From assembly GCA_000961635.1 (NCBI GenBank), contig LADQ01000080.1, positions 1 through 33,646 on the forward strand: DNA of 33,646 nucleotides, given 5' to 3'. Made by a program: the position numbers and the translations under genes. The DNA is from Hoeflea sp. BRH_c9 (GTDB taxonomy: Bacteria; Pseudomonadota; Alphaproteobacteria; Rhizobiales; Rhizobiaceae). Positions 1 through 7,700 of the stretch are shown here, in pieces (position 1 is the stretch's first letter; each line of letters begins with the position of its first letter). A model generated the notes under the pieces. The model saw only the letters and a list, made by a program, of their open reading frames with translations. It was not told the DNA's origin and made no database searches.

Positions 1-560
1 CCGCCCGCCAGGCACCGGTCGGCAAGCCCGGCGGCGACCAACTGGGCGCCCAGTCCGATGGACTGCGCCGCCGACGAACAGGCCGTGGACACACAATAAA
101 GCGGGCCTGTAGCCTTCATGTCCATGGCGATCCAGGATGCCGCGGCATTGGTCATGATCTTGGGTATGGAGAAAGGATCTGCGCGCTTCTCGGGCGCCGT
201 GGCTAAACTGTGGTAATTTATGTCGAGCGTTTGCGCGCCGCCGAAACCCGATCCCACGACAACGCTGCAGCGCGGGCCGAAATCCGACGGTTCAAGACCG
301 GCCTGGTCGACCGCCTCGCGCGCGGCGGCAAGTGCCGCCATCGCGATCCGGTCCTGGAAACGCGGATTGCCGGAGAGCGCCAATTCGTCCCAGACCTCGC
401 GCGGCACCGGCGCCGCATGTTTGACGTTCTGGCGCAGGATGCGCGGAAAAATCGTTTCCCGCACGCCGCTGTCACCGTCGCGCGCGGCATGCCACAGCGC
501 CTCCCGTCCCAGGCCGCAGGCAGATACCGCGCCCACACCGGTAATGACGACGCGCCTCAA
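1..560 (-). CDS. Beta-ketoacyl-ACP synthase (KAS I/II type), partial at window edge
   Basis: The 186 visible residues are the N-terminal half of a condensing enzyme that elongates an acyl-ACP with malonyl-ACP. The reading begins RRVVITGVGAVSACG, typical of FabF/FabB proteins, and contains the nucleophile motif STACSSAAQSIG with the active Cys at about residue 161 (codon at 78-80). The two catalytic histidines lie beyond the window. No ATG is available. The start is taken as TTG at 560-558, which overlaps the stop of the upstream acyl carrier protein gene (TTGA), so the pair is translationally coupled. It is probably a dedicated enzyme working with that ACP rather than the housekeeping FabF, because fabF normally lies with fabD/fabG/acpP. 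Alternatives are a polyketide-type or sphingoid/long-chain synthase partner. Family call is firm, pathway is inference. Confidence 0.9.
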   Translation of the reverse strand, partial: MRRVVITGVGAVSACGLGREALWHAARDGDSGVRETIFPRILRQNVKHAAPVPREVWDELALSGNPRFQDRIAMAALAAAREAVDQAGLEPSDFGPRCSVVVGSGFGGAQTLDINYHSLATAPEKRADPFSIPKIMTNAAASWIAMDMKATGPLYCVSTACSSAAQSIGLGAQLVAAGLADRCLAG

Positions 561-820
561 GATACTTTCGCCCCGGACGCTTTCCCGGCCTCGATATTGG
601 CCGTAATCATGTTCAACAGATCGCGCACCGTCTTGGCCTCAGCCAATTGCTCGTCGACCGAGATATAGACGCCATATTTTTCCTCGATCGCCATCAGCAC
701 CATCAGATAATCGGCCGATTCAATCGACAGAGACTCCAGCGTGGCATCGGGCTTGAGCAATTCGCGATCGACAAGGGCTTCCTTCGCGACGATATCGAGC
801 AGTTCGTCTTCAATATTCAT
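557..820 (-). CDS. Acyl carrier protein (specialised, non-housekeeping)
   Basis: This is an 87-residue carrier protein starting MNIEDELLDIVAKEALVD. Its helix-II region reads LESLSIESADYLMVLMAIEEKYG. The Ser in ESADYL matches the phosphopantetheine attachment site, which is usually DSL in AcpP, so the flanking Asp and Leu are replaced by Glu and Ala. This divergence suggests a carrier used by one particular synthase. The ATG at 818-820 was chosen over an upstream in-frame start because the fold begins directly there and the extra 41 residues do not look like protein. The downstream ketoacyl synthase overlaps its stop. The gene is divergent from a lysophospholipid acyltransferase gene. The product should receive acyl chains in the cytoplasm for a dedicated lipid. 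Confidence 0.88.
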   Translation of the reverse strand: MNIEDELLDIVAKEALVDRELLKPDATLESLSIESADYLMVLMAIEEKYGVYISVDEQLAEAKTVRDLLNMITANIEAGKASGAKVS

Positions 821-880
821 TTCCAGAAACACCCCTTGCGTATTACCGAGACCCCGGTATTCCCTCTTGTTGACACATGC

Positions 881-894
881 TGAAACCTGTTTCA
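881..894. promoter_or_regulatory. Palindrome TGAAAC-CT-GTTTCA between acp and plsC-like gene
   Basis: A perfect 6-2-6 inverted repeat lies in the divergent region, just after a TTGACA hexamer at 870-875 that could serve as a -35 box for the rightward gene. No good -10 box follows. It resembles a binding site of a dimeric (for example TetR-type) repressor, but no regulator gene is nearby. If the acyltransferase starts at 925, the site is non-coding and sits in its promoter. Confidence 0.35.
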
Positions 895-924
895 ACAACC
901 CCTGGGTCGCCGAGGGATGCAAAT

Positions 925-1659
925 TTGTTAAAGTTCGTAACAATCTTCCGTACCGCGGTGTTTTTTCTCGTCATTGCGCTGCTCTCCCTGCCGTTCGCGC
1001 TGGTTTTCCCGCTGTACCGCTTTCGTCTTGCTTCCGATCATCTCGCCAACCGGGTGATCAACCTCTATCTGCAGATGTTCCTGGTTGCGCTCAGGTGGCT
1101 GTGCGGCGTCACCTGGGAAGTCCGCGCCGCGGAAAACATCCCGCACGCCTCCTGCCTGCTGGCTTCACAGCATCAGTCATTCTGGGAGAACATGTTTTTT
1201 CCGTATATTTTCGGCAATCCGGCGTTTTTCGCGAAGAAGGAAATCTTCAGCTATCCCTTCGCCGGAACGCTGGTGCGGCGCAACGGCCACATCTTCACCG
1301 ACAGGACCGGCGACCTGACCGCCGCGCGCGACGCAATCGACAAGGCGGTGGCGATCTCGAAAACCGGACGCAACATCCTGATCTATCCCGCCGGAACCCG
1401 GCATGGCCGGGGACACGACACAATGAAATCAGGCGTGGGACTTCTCTATACCCGCCTCAATACGCCTTGTGTCCCGATCCGGCTGAACACCGGAGACGTC
1501 TGGCCAGCCGGGTCCTGGCTGAAATATCCCGGGCACATCATCATCGATGTGCTGCCGCCCATACCCGCCGGGCTCGACCGCCTGGAATTCATGCAGCTTC
1601 TGGCTCAACAACTTGACCTGAAGCCGCCGAAGAATGCCGGCCTCGCAGCGGTGACCTGA
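925..1659 (+). CDS. PlsC-type lysophospholipid (1-acylglycerol-3-phosphate) acyltransferase
   Basis: The protein has one N-terminal hydrophobic segment (FLVIALLSLPFALVF) followed by a PlsC acyltransferase domain. The catalytic HX4D motif appears as HQSFWE, with Glu in place of Asp. The acceptor-binding motif reads IYPAGTR where FPEGTR is usual, so a Glu is replaced by Ala. A downstream VPIRLNTGDVWP segment fits the last family motif. It would transfer an acyl group to a lyso-lipid at the inner membrane. I place the start at TTG 925 because GAGGGA at 912-917 lies seven bases ahead of it. An ATG at 877 in the same frame would add 16 residues but has no ribosome site and would put the 881-894 palindrome inside the gene. 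The neighbouring ACP and ketoacyl synthase suggest a dedicated acylation step. Substrate unknown. Confidence 0.85.
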   Translation: MLKFVTIFRTAVFFLVIALLSLPFALVFPLYRFRLASDHLANRVINLYLQMFLVALRWLCGVTWEVRAAENIPHASCLLASQHQSFWENMFFPYIFGNPAFFAKKEIFSYPFAGTLVRRNGHIFTDRTGDLTAARDAIDKAVAISKTGRNILIYPAGTRHGRGHDTMKSGVGLLYTRLNTPCVPIRLNTGDVWPAGSWLKYPGHIIIDVLPPIPAGLDRLEFMQLLAQQLDLKPPKNAGLAAVT

Positions 1660-1758
1660 GGCGTGTCGCGATCTTTGGCCCGTTTCCTACGCTTTATACC
1701 CTTGTCTTGTCGTGTGTCTCGGACCACAAGCCGGAATCCCGGTTTCGGGGAGATGTCT

Positions 1759-2069
1759 TAGAGCCAATCATCTTTAGATGGAATCGTTTGAACGCCGGGA
1801 TTTCGTGATCTGGCTAGGAGCGGGAGGCGACGCGGCGCGAGCGCCGTTAGCCTCGCGCGACGCAGTCCAGAGCGCGAAAGACCAAGTTCAGACGATTACA
1901 ATGGTTCTTTCTTCGCTAAACACCCGTGTTCGCCAGGCTTGGACGTCTTTTCCGCGCCAGCGTCGTCAAAATCCTCGCACGATGCGCTGCATCGCGCTTG
2001 CGGTTTTTCCTAGCTGACGCGGAAAATCCTGTCCATCAAATCGCTTCCAGCTAAAGATGATTGGCTCTA
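1759..2069. mobile_element. MITE-like element with terminal inverted repeats and TA ends
   Basis: The first 19 bases, TAGAGCCAATCATCTTTAG, recur exactly as the reverse complement at the right end, and weaker similarity (TGGAA, CG, TTTGA) extends the repeat to about 33 bases. Both ends have TA outermost, matching the TA target duplication of IS630/mariner-type elements. No convincing transposase frame fits in about 310 bases, so it would be a non-autonomous element. Inside are a second inverted repeat (TTTTCCGCGCCAGC at 1948-1961 against its 13/14 complement at 2013-2026) and a small hairpin at 1981-1993. It fills the space between two convergent genes, and its right end forms the stop codon of the LptG-like gene. 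Copy number in the genome cannot be judged from one window. Confidence 0.72.
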
Positions 2070-3257
2070 GCGAAGGGTATCGCGGTTGCGGATGATCCTG
2101 AGCAGGGCGGCGAAGGAGGCAAGCAGCAGCACCGGCATCACCAGGCTGGCGACAACAGGCGGGAGAATGTGGTTTTCCGCCGCAACGGCTGACAGCCGCG
2201 CCATGAAATAGGCAACATAGCCGGAAAACAGGGCCAGCACGGTGGCCGCAGCCAATCCGGCGATATCAAGCGCCAAAGCGAAAATCGCGCCAAGGGTTAT
2301 AGCGGTCAATCCGGGCAACAGGCATTGCAGCGACCGGATGACCATCCATTCGCGATACTTGGGATGATCATCAGGCAAGGCCGTGTCGCGCGCCAATGCG
2401 ACAAGATCGGCCATCGGCACATATTTCGGGTGGATCCCCCGGTATTCCAGCCATAACGGACTGATCGACACACCCGCCCGCGCCGCGTCGACATGGGAAT
2501 GGGTGCTGGCTGCCGGAGCCGCGGGCTCCCCCGCCTCGCCCCGGCCGATCGTCCAGATTGCGGCATCCCGCATCATCCAGTCGGACTTGCCGGGGGACGA
2601 ACTTTCAAGGAATTTCGCTTCGGCAATGCGCTCGAGCGCTCCTTCCGTGGTGAAGAAATACAGCGTGGCGTCCGTGAAGACCGGACCGGATCCGCCGGAA
2701 ATCACCGCCTGCATGGTGATATCTCCAAAGGCCAGCCACTCCTGTCGGGGCTGGCGCTTCCTGGCGTAGCTCCAGCCGTAATCCCCCAGTCCTTCCACGC
2801 TGAGGGTCATGAAGGCATGGGGCCTGACGTAATTGTCGAGGACAAACACGAACGGAACGGACCCGATCGCCACGACGAGCAAGGCGCTCGTGCGACGGAT
2901 GAATGGCATGCCGACGGTGCGCACCATGGTCAGCCGGCCCGAATGCGCATGCGCGGCCTCGGCCCAGGTGACGCCAAGCAGAAAAGTGATGGGAAATGCC
3001 TGGGTGCCGTTGTCCAGCACCCGCAAGGCGATATAGGCCGACGTTCGCGCGAGCCCTATCAGATAGCCCGCCTGTACCTGATCGGCCCAGACCCGCGAGA
3101 TTTCGGGCGATACATTGATCGCGGTGATCGCCGCTGTTACCGACAGCCAGCACACCAGGATGAACCAGAGATAATGGCCGATCATGAAACGGCAGAACAC
3201 GCCAGGTCGCAGGCGGGTCATCCACGCCGCCCCGCCGATCTCGGATCCGGCGCTCAT
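2067..3257 (-). CDS. LptG-type permease of an LptBFG paralogue
   Basis: This 396-residue inner-membrane protein has the LptF/LptG layout: a cytoplasmic amphipathic start, TM segments at about 27-49, 72-100 and 121-142, a periplasmic jellyroll-like stretch of about 165 residues, and three TM segments near the C-terminus (GAIFALALDIAGLAAATVLALF and following). LptF/LptG form the channel that lifts lipid out of the inner membrane toward a periplasmic bridge. The ATG at 3257 overlaps the stop of the preceding LptF-like gene (ATGA); a longer in-frame start would reach well into that gene. The TAG stop at 2069-2067 is made by the end of the inserted repeat element, so the original C-terminus may have been slightly different. 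Linkage to inositol-phosphate synthase, and not to pdxA/lptD, argues for a paralogue with another lipid cargo. Confidence 0.85.
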   Translation of the reverse strand: MSAGSEIGGAAWMTRLRPGVFCRFMIGHYLWFILVCWLSVTAAITAINVSPEISRVWADQVQAGYLIGLARTSAYIALRVLDNGTQAFPITFLLGVTWAEAAHAHSGRLTMVRTVGMPFIRRTSALLVVAIGSVPFVFVLDNYVRPHAFMTLSVEGLGDYGWSYARKRQPRQEWLAFGDITMQAVISGGSGPVFTDATLYFFTTEGALERIAEAKFLESSSPGKSDWMMRDAAIWTIGRGEAGEPAAPAASTHSHVDAARAGVSISPLWLEYRGIHPKYVPMADLVALARDTALPDDHPKYREWMVIRSLQCLLPGLTAITLGAIFALALDIAGLAAATVLALFSGYVAYFMARLSAVAAENHILPPVVASLVMPVLLLASFAALLRIIRNRDTLR

Positions 3258-4429
3258 GCCCTTGCAAACCCGGGCATCAGCAGCCTGCTTCGCATGGCAT
3301 TGAAGGCGATCAGGATCGATGCAAAGCAAAGCGCCGCTGCCATCAGCACCGCCACCCAGAATCCCGCGGCGCCGGGAAGGAACTCGGGGACAAGGAAGCC
3401 CGAACTGGCAGCCACGCTGATCAGCATGACCACGGCAATCGCGCCGGGCAGCACCGCGAAGCGGTTGCGATAAGACGTCAGGGCGACGGCCGCGACGGCA
3501 ATGGCCGCGGCAAGGACGCTTGTCAGCCCCAGCAGCAGGATCTTCGCGGCATCCCTGACATCGGCGCCAGAACGGAACCGCCCGTTGTCATCGAGGCCCA
3601 GCAAATCATGCAACGGCCTTTCGTTGTGCTGGACGCCGAGCGCTCCCCCGACGAGGGAATTGAGGGGAAACAGCATGGCGGATTTGCCGACTTCGATGAC
3701 GGTCAGGTTCAGCCGGCCCGAGGCATCGGCGCAGACGCGGCAATCGTCGGGGCTTACCGGATCCGGACCGATGGGCGGGACCACGGGAGGATTGAAATCA
3801 TAGATCCTCGCCGAACAGAAATTCACGATCAGGTCCCCCCGGGACGCCAGCAGATTCGAGCAATCCGATATGATCAGGCGCTCAAGCCTTTCATTGTCGA
3901 ATTCAAACATCCGCAATGCCCTTTCACCGTCGGATCTGCGGTCGGAGACATGGAAAACCTTGTTTCCGTCATAGGTGAACTGTCCGTTCTGCGGTCCTTC
4001 CGACACGAACCCGGCAACGGCCGCGATGCTCTCGCTACGGTAGGCGTAGGCAGCCGCCGGCTTGAGATAGCCCGAAATGAACACCGATACTCCAAAGAAC
4101 AGGCTGGATACCAGGCACACGAGCACCACGACCGGGCGCACATCGCTGCCCGCCGCCGCCAGCGTCAGGAACTCCCTGCCCTCGCGTTTGTACAGCAAAA
4201 CGAAATAGACGGACACAAGCACCGAGACCGGAATGATGAAATCGGCGACTTCGGGAAGCGCGAACACGAACAGCCTGGAGAAGGCCGTCAGCGACACGTC
4301 GTACTCGATGGCCGTGCGCAAGACGGAGTCAAATTGTTCGATGGCGAAGACGACGATCAAGACCGCGTAGACGAGAACATAGAGATTGAAGATCTGGCCA
4401 ATGGATCGGGTGAGATATTTCATGGCCAC
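3254..4429 (-). CDS. LptF-type permease of an LptBFG paralogue
   Basis: A 391-residue LptF/LptG family protein. TM segments lie at about 12-31, 55-79 and 98-120, then a long periplasmic region, then three more TM segments after about residue 290. The cytoplasmic loop after TM2 contains KREGREFLTLAAAG, matching the coupling-helix region that contacts the LptB ATPase. The periplasmic part has four Cys residues (SDCSN, VNFCS and PDDCRVC), unusual for this family and able to form disulfides. It begins 61 bases after the LptB-like gene and overlaps the LptG-like gene by ATGA, so the three form one transporter unit. No LptA, LptC or LptD partner is present here. The family call is strong; the transported lipid is inferred from the linked inositol and lipid-kinase genes. 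Confidence 0.85.
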   Translation of the reverse strand: MAMKYLTRSIGQIFNLYVLVYAVLIVVFAIEQFDSVLRTAIEYDVSLTAFSRLFVFALPEVADFIIPVSVLVSVYFVLLYKREGREFLTLAAAGSDVRPVVVLVCLVSSLFFGVSVFISGYLKPAAAYAYRSESIAAVAGFVSEGPQNGQFTYDGNKVFHVSDRRSDGERALRMFEFDNERLERLIISDCSNLLASRGDLIVNFCSARIYDFNPPVVPPIGPDPVSPDDCRVCADASGRLNLTVIEVGKSAMLFPLNSLVGGALGVQHNERPLHDLLGLDDNGRFRSGADVRDAAKILLLGLTSVLAAAIAVAAVALTSYRNRFAVLPGAIAVVMLISVAASSGFLVPEFLPGAAGFWVAVLMAAALCFASILIAFNAMRSRLLMPGFARA

Positions 4430-4490
4430 ATCTCAGAAAATATTCCACGCAAGTGTGTTTCGTCCGAATGCGGACGAATATCCACCACGA

Positions 4491-5234
4491 CTACAAGGCC
4501 CTGTTTTCACTCGGGAACACCGCGCTCAGCGCAGGACTCCCGGCGACCTGCGATGAAGGCCCGCTGGCGAGGATGGCTCCGTCGTCAATGATATTCACTT
4601 TGTCGGCAAGCGCAAATACGGTTCGCGCCTTGTGATCGGTCAGCAATATCCCGACCCCGGTGCGCGACAGCTGCCGCAAAAGCCCGCAGATCATGTCGAC
4701 ATTGATCGGATCCAATTTGGCGAAGGGCTCGTCGAGCAGCAGGAAGTTCGGGCGCGCGCACATGGCGAAGCCGATCTCGACCAGCTTGCGCTGCCCGCCC
4801 GAGAGGCTGCCCACCTTGGCGGAGAGAAAGCTGTCGATGAGGAAGGTCCTTGCGATCACCGACAAGGCGCGCGCGGCCTCCTCCCCGCTGACGCCGCGCG
4901 CTTCCAGCCCGATGGCCAGATTGTCGCGCGTCGACAATGACAGGAAGAGGTCGGGCGACTGCTGCACATAGCCCACCCCAAGGCGCGCGCGCGCATCTAT
5001 CCCCAATGCCGTGATGTCCTTTCCGTCAAGCACAACCACCCCGTCATCGGGGCGGTCGACGCCGGTGAGGATGCGAAACACCGTGGTCTTGCCGGCCCCG
5101 GAAGGGCCGAGCAGACCGGTGATCTCGCCACGGTCGATGCGCAGGCTAATCCCGTTCAACACATCCCGTCGCGCATAGGATTTGCGCAGCGCCAAGCCGC
5201 CGAAACTAGCGGTTTCCGGCTTGGCGTCAGTCAT
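4491..5234 (-). CDS. LptB-like ABC transporter ATPase
   Basis: A 247-residue single-domain ATPase. Walker A GPSGAGKTT is at 43-51, the Q-loop Gln at about 91, the signature LSGGQ at 144-148, Walker B FLLLDEP near 164-170, and the switch His in LLTDHKARTV at about 201. The LTDH plus ALADKVNIIDDGAILASG stretch is characteristic of LptB rather than Liv or lipoprotein ATPases. It should power the two LptF/LptG-type permeases encoded next. The ATG at 5234 overlaps the last codons of the inositol-phosphate synthase gene by 8 bases (ATGACTGA), which couples their translation. A longer in-frame start at 5264 would overlap further and is less likely. The canonical lptB normally sits by lptA and rpoN, so this is read as a paralogue. 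Confidence 0.85.
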   Translation of the reverse strand: MTDAKPETASFGGLALRKSYARRDVLNGISLRIDRGEITGLLGPSGAGKTTVFRILTGVDRPDDGVVVLDGKDITALGIDARARLGVGYVQQSPDLFLSLSTRDNLAIGLEARGVSGEEAARALSVIARTFLIDSFLSAKVGSLSGGQRKLVEIGFAMCARPNFLLLDEPFAKLDPINVDMICGLLRQLSRTGVGILLTDHKARTVFALADKVNIIDDGAILASGPSSQVAGSPALSAVFPSENRAL

Positions 5235-6315
5235 TCTTTCCCGCGTAGATCTGAATCCGCTCAAACGCCACCGAATCGTCCATCTGGACCGGCGGATGCT
5301 TGAAGAGATAGGCGCAAATATCCGGAATAGCGCCGCAATCCTTGCGATCGAGCGCGATTCGGGCGCACCGGATCGCGGCCATCGCCATCACAGCGGCATT
5401 GGGCGAATCCTCGACATCAAGCCGCATTTCGACATTCACCGGGGCGCCGCCGAAAAGCCGCCCCTCCAACCGGATGAAGGCTACCTTGCGATCATTGAGC
5501 CAAGGCACATAGTCCGACGGGCCGACACGCAAATCATTATCCTGAAAGCGTTTGCGCGCCGCTGATTGCACCGATTCTGTCTTCGATACGCGTTTTGTCG
5601 CCAGCCGCCCCGATTCGAGCATGTTGAGGAAATCCGTGTTGCCGCCGGTGTTAAGCTGGTACGAACGGTCGAGCTCTGCGCCCCTGTTCTTGAAGAGATT
5701 GACCAGGGCCCGGTGCACGATCGTGGCGCCCACTTGCGCCTTGATGTCATCGCCCAGCACCGGCAGACCGGCCTCGGCAAAACGCTGCGACCAGACCGGA
5801 TTGCTGGCGACAAGGATGGGAATGGCATTGACCAAGGCGACCCCAGCTTCCAGCGCGCATTCGGCATAGAACTCGGTCGCCGCCTGCGAGCCGACCGGCA
5901 AGAAGTTGATCGCCACCTCCGCTCCGCTTTCGCGCAGCATGGCAATCAGCTCTTCGCGGGTCGCCTCACCGCTGTCGACCGGTTCAAAGCTGAACTCCGG
6001 ATCGCTTTCGCGCATCGACAGCGACACGCCGTCAAGCACCGCGCCGGTCACCACGATCACATTGTCGAACAACGGCTCGGGGTGGAAAATCATGGTATTG
6101 TTGGGAAGGGCGAAAACCGCACGCGAGAGCGGTTGCCCGACCTTTCGCCGGTCGATATCGACCGCCATGACGATTTCAATGTCTCCGGGTTTATAGCCGC
6201 CCAGTTGCGGGAAAAGCACTCCTTGCGCTTCATCGCCGTGCGCCCGGCAATAGCTGATGCCCTGAACAAGTGAACTGGCGCAATTACCAACACCAAATAT
6301 TGCTGTCTTGATCAA
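5227..6315 (-). CDS. ino1: Myo-inositol-1-phosphate synthase (archaeal/actinobacterial type)
   Basis: A 362-residue enzyme that converts glucose-6-phosphate to 1L-myo-inositol-1-phosphate with internally recycled NAD. The N-terminal Rossmann motif GVGNCASSLVQG (about 7-18), LVNAIPILVASNP, TGGNTDFLNMLE and RVGPSDYVPWLNDRK all match the short synthases of archaea, actinobacteria and some Bacteroidetes. Length is normal for that group. Its stop overlaps the start of an LptB-like ATPase, and a Wzm/Wzt exporter lies 50 bases upstream, so inositol-phosphate production appears tied to envelope export. In bacteria the product feeds phosphatidylinositol or inositol-sphingolipid synthesis, mycothiol, or compatible solutes. 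Given the neighbours, a lipid or glycan use is most likely. The CDP-alcohol phosphotransferase that would complete a PI pathway is not in the window. Confidence 0.92.
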   Translation of the reverse strand: MIKTAIFGVGNCASSLVQGISYCRAHGDEAQGVLFPQLGGYKPGDIEIVMAVDIDRRKVGQPLSRAVFALPNNTMIFHPEPLFDNVIVVTGAVLDGVSLSMRESDPEFSFEPVDSGEATREELIAMLRESGAEVAINFLPVGSQAATEFYAECALEAGVALVNAIPILVASNPVWSQRFAEAGLPVLGDDIKAQVGATIVHRALVNLFKNRGAELDRSYQLNTGGNTDFLNMLESGRLATKRVSKTESVQSAARKRFQDNDLRVGPSDYVPWLNDRKVAFIRLEGRLFGGAPVNVEMRLDVEDSPNAAVMAMAAIRCARIALDRKDCGAIPDICAYLFKHPPVQMDDSVAFERIQIYAGKND

Positions 6316-6365
6316 ATCCCTACCCGATCGTGCATAGTTCGTCGAGGCAGATCCGCACGGCGGAA

Positions 6366-7700
6366 TTACCGCGCGATGGCGCCGTCGACGTCAGTTTCGC
6401 CCCTGTATATCGATTTCATGACAAGCCCAACCTTACCAGACCTGACAGGTGAAGAGACCACATCCAGGAACAGCGCTTCCTCGCGCCAATCCAGATGAAC
6501 ATGGCTATGCTGTGTGCCTTCAATGATCGAAGGAGCGATGGAATATCGCCCCGGGGGCAGATAGGGCATGACAAACGACAGCTTCGCTTCAAAAACCTGA
6601 CCTGGCAATACGGACAAGGGATTATCCTTATAGGTCAAATAGGTATTGTCACCAAAGAGATTCTGTCCGTCCGATTGGCGGAAAATGAAGCCGGCGATTG
6701 GGCAATCGATTCTGCGTGTCGCTCTGGCCCGGATGTGGAGCGTGACCGGTGATCCGCCGGTGACGGACTGGCAAAGTGTGGATCCGCTGGAGGATATGAA
6801 ACAATCCTCGATGAGGCAACCGCCGAATCCGTGGCGGGGTGCATCGCCGGAAAATCGCGAAATGCTGATCCGGTTGCTTGCGCCCCAGTAGGGGTCCTGT
6901 CCGCCGACGGCCGGGTCGTTGATTTCGCCGGCGTCCGCGTCCCCGGTTCGGTCTGGCGGGCCTGAAAGGCTGTAGATCGAATCCACATAGGATTTCATTA
7001 CCTTGGTCGCCACGCCGTCTTCCATCTTGCGGCCGGCTTCCAGCCAGCAGGCGCGTTTGCAGAGCGCCGTGACGGCGCCAGGATCGTGCGACACGAACAC
7101 GATGGTGCCGCCGCCGTTCATAAAGCCATGCATGAAGCGTTGGCATTTTTTCTGGAATGCGCTGTCGCCGACACCCAGGATTTCATCGACGATGAGGATG
7201 GCGGCATCGACATGAGCCGAGACCGCGAAGGCCAGCCGCGCATACATTCCGCTGGAATACTCGTGCAATGGCCGGTCGAAGTACAGGCCGATGTCGGCGA
7301 ATTCCTCGATGCTGTCCATGCGCGCGGCGATGGTTGGCGCATCGAGCCCGTGGGCCGCGGCGGAAAGACGCACATTCTCGCGGCCGGTGAAAGCCGGATT
7401 GAACCCGGCTCCCAGTTCAAGCATGGCACTTATCCGGCCCCGCGTCTTCACCGTGCCGGATGTCGGCCGCATCGTGCCGCACAGGATCTGCAACAGTGTC
7501 GACTTGCCCGAGCCGTTGCGGCCGACGATACCGATTGCCTCGCCCCCACGGACGTCGAGATCCACATCCCGCAATGCCCAGAATGCATTTTCAGCGCCGG
7601 TTCCGGCAAAGGTCCGCCACAACCGTGAAAGCTGGCCGCGACCGCGGTCGAAGCTCTTGCTGACGCCGCGTGCCTCAATCATGATCCCATCGCTCGTCAT
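6366..7700 (-). CDS. wzt: Wzt-type polysaccharide ABC exporter ATPase (second paralogue)
   Basis: A 444-residue protein with an N-terminal nucleotide-binding domain and a C-terminal beta-sandwich region of the Wzt_C kind. Walker A GRNGSGKS is at 60-67, the polysaccharide-exporter motif ELGAGF at 95-100, the signature YSSGM at 148-152 and LIVDEIL just after. The C-terminal third (from about 290) would bind the carbohydrate end group in O-antigen exporters. The ATG at 7700 overlaps the stop of the first wzt gene (ATGA). An in-frame extension upstream to 8381 exists but runs over that gene and is not used. It follows wzm and another wzt, so the exporter could be a heterodimer of ATPases or a two-specificity system. 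Inositol-phosphate synthase follows after 50 bases. Confidence 0.88.
   Translation of the reverse strand: MTSDGIMIEARGVSKSFDRGRGQLSRLWRTFAGTGAENAFWALRDVDLDVRGGEAIGIVGRNGSGKSTLLQILCGTMRPTSGTVKTRGRISAMLELGAGFNPAFTGRENVRLSAAAHGLDAPTIAARMDSIEEFADIGLYFDRPLHEYSSGMYARLAFAVSAHVDAAILIVDEILGVGDSAFQKKCQRFMHGFMNGGGTIVFVSHDPGAVTALCKRACWLEAGRKMEDGVATKVMKSYVDSIYSLSGPPDRTGDADAGEINDPAVGGQDPYWGASNRISISRFSGDAPRHGFGGCLIEDCFISSSGSTLCQSVTGGSPVTLHIRARATRRIDCPIAGFIFRQSDGQNLFGDNTYLTYKDNPLSVLPGQVFEAKLSFVMPYLPPGRYSIAPSIIEGTQHSHVHLDWREEALFLDVVSSPVRSGKVGLVMKSIYRGETDVDGAIAR

Noticed and set aside
210-668. Long plus-strand open frame over the ketoacyl synthase and ACP genes
   Set aside because: It is antisense to two genes with clear family motifs and reads as an Arg-rich shadow frame.
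1778-2017. Open frame of 79 codons inside the repeat element
   Set aside because: It lies wholly within the MITE-like element, has no ribosome site and does not resemble a transposase.
2493-3473. Plus-strand open frame of 326 codons
   Set aside because: Antisense to the LptF/LptG-like genes; composition is typical of a high-GC shadow frame and no motif was seen.
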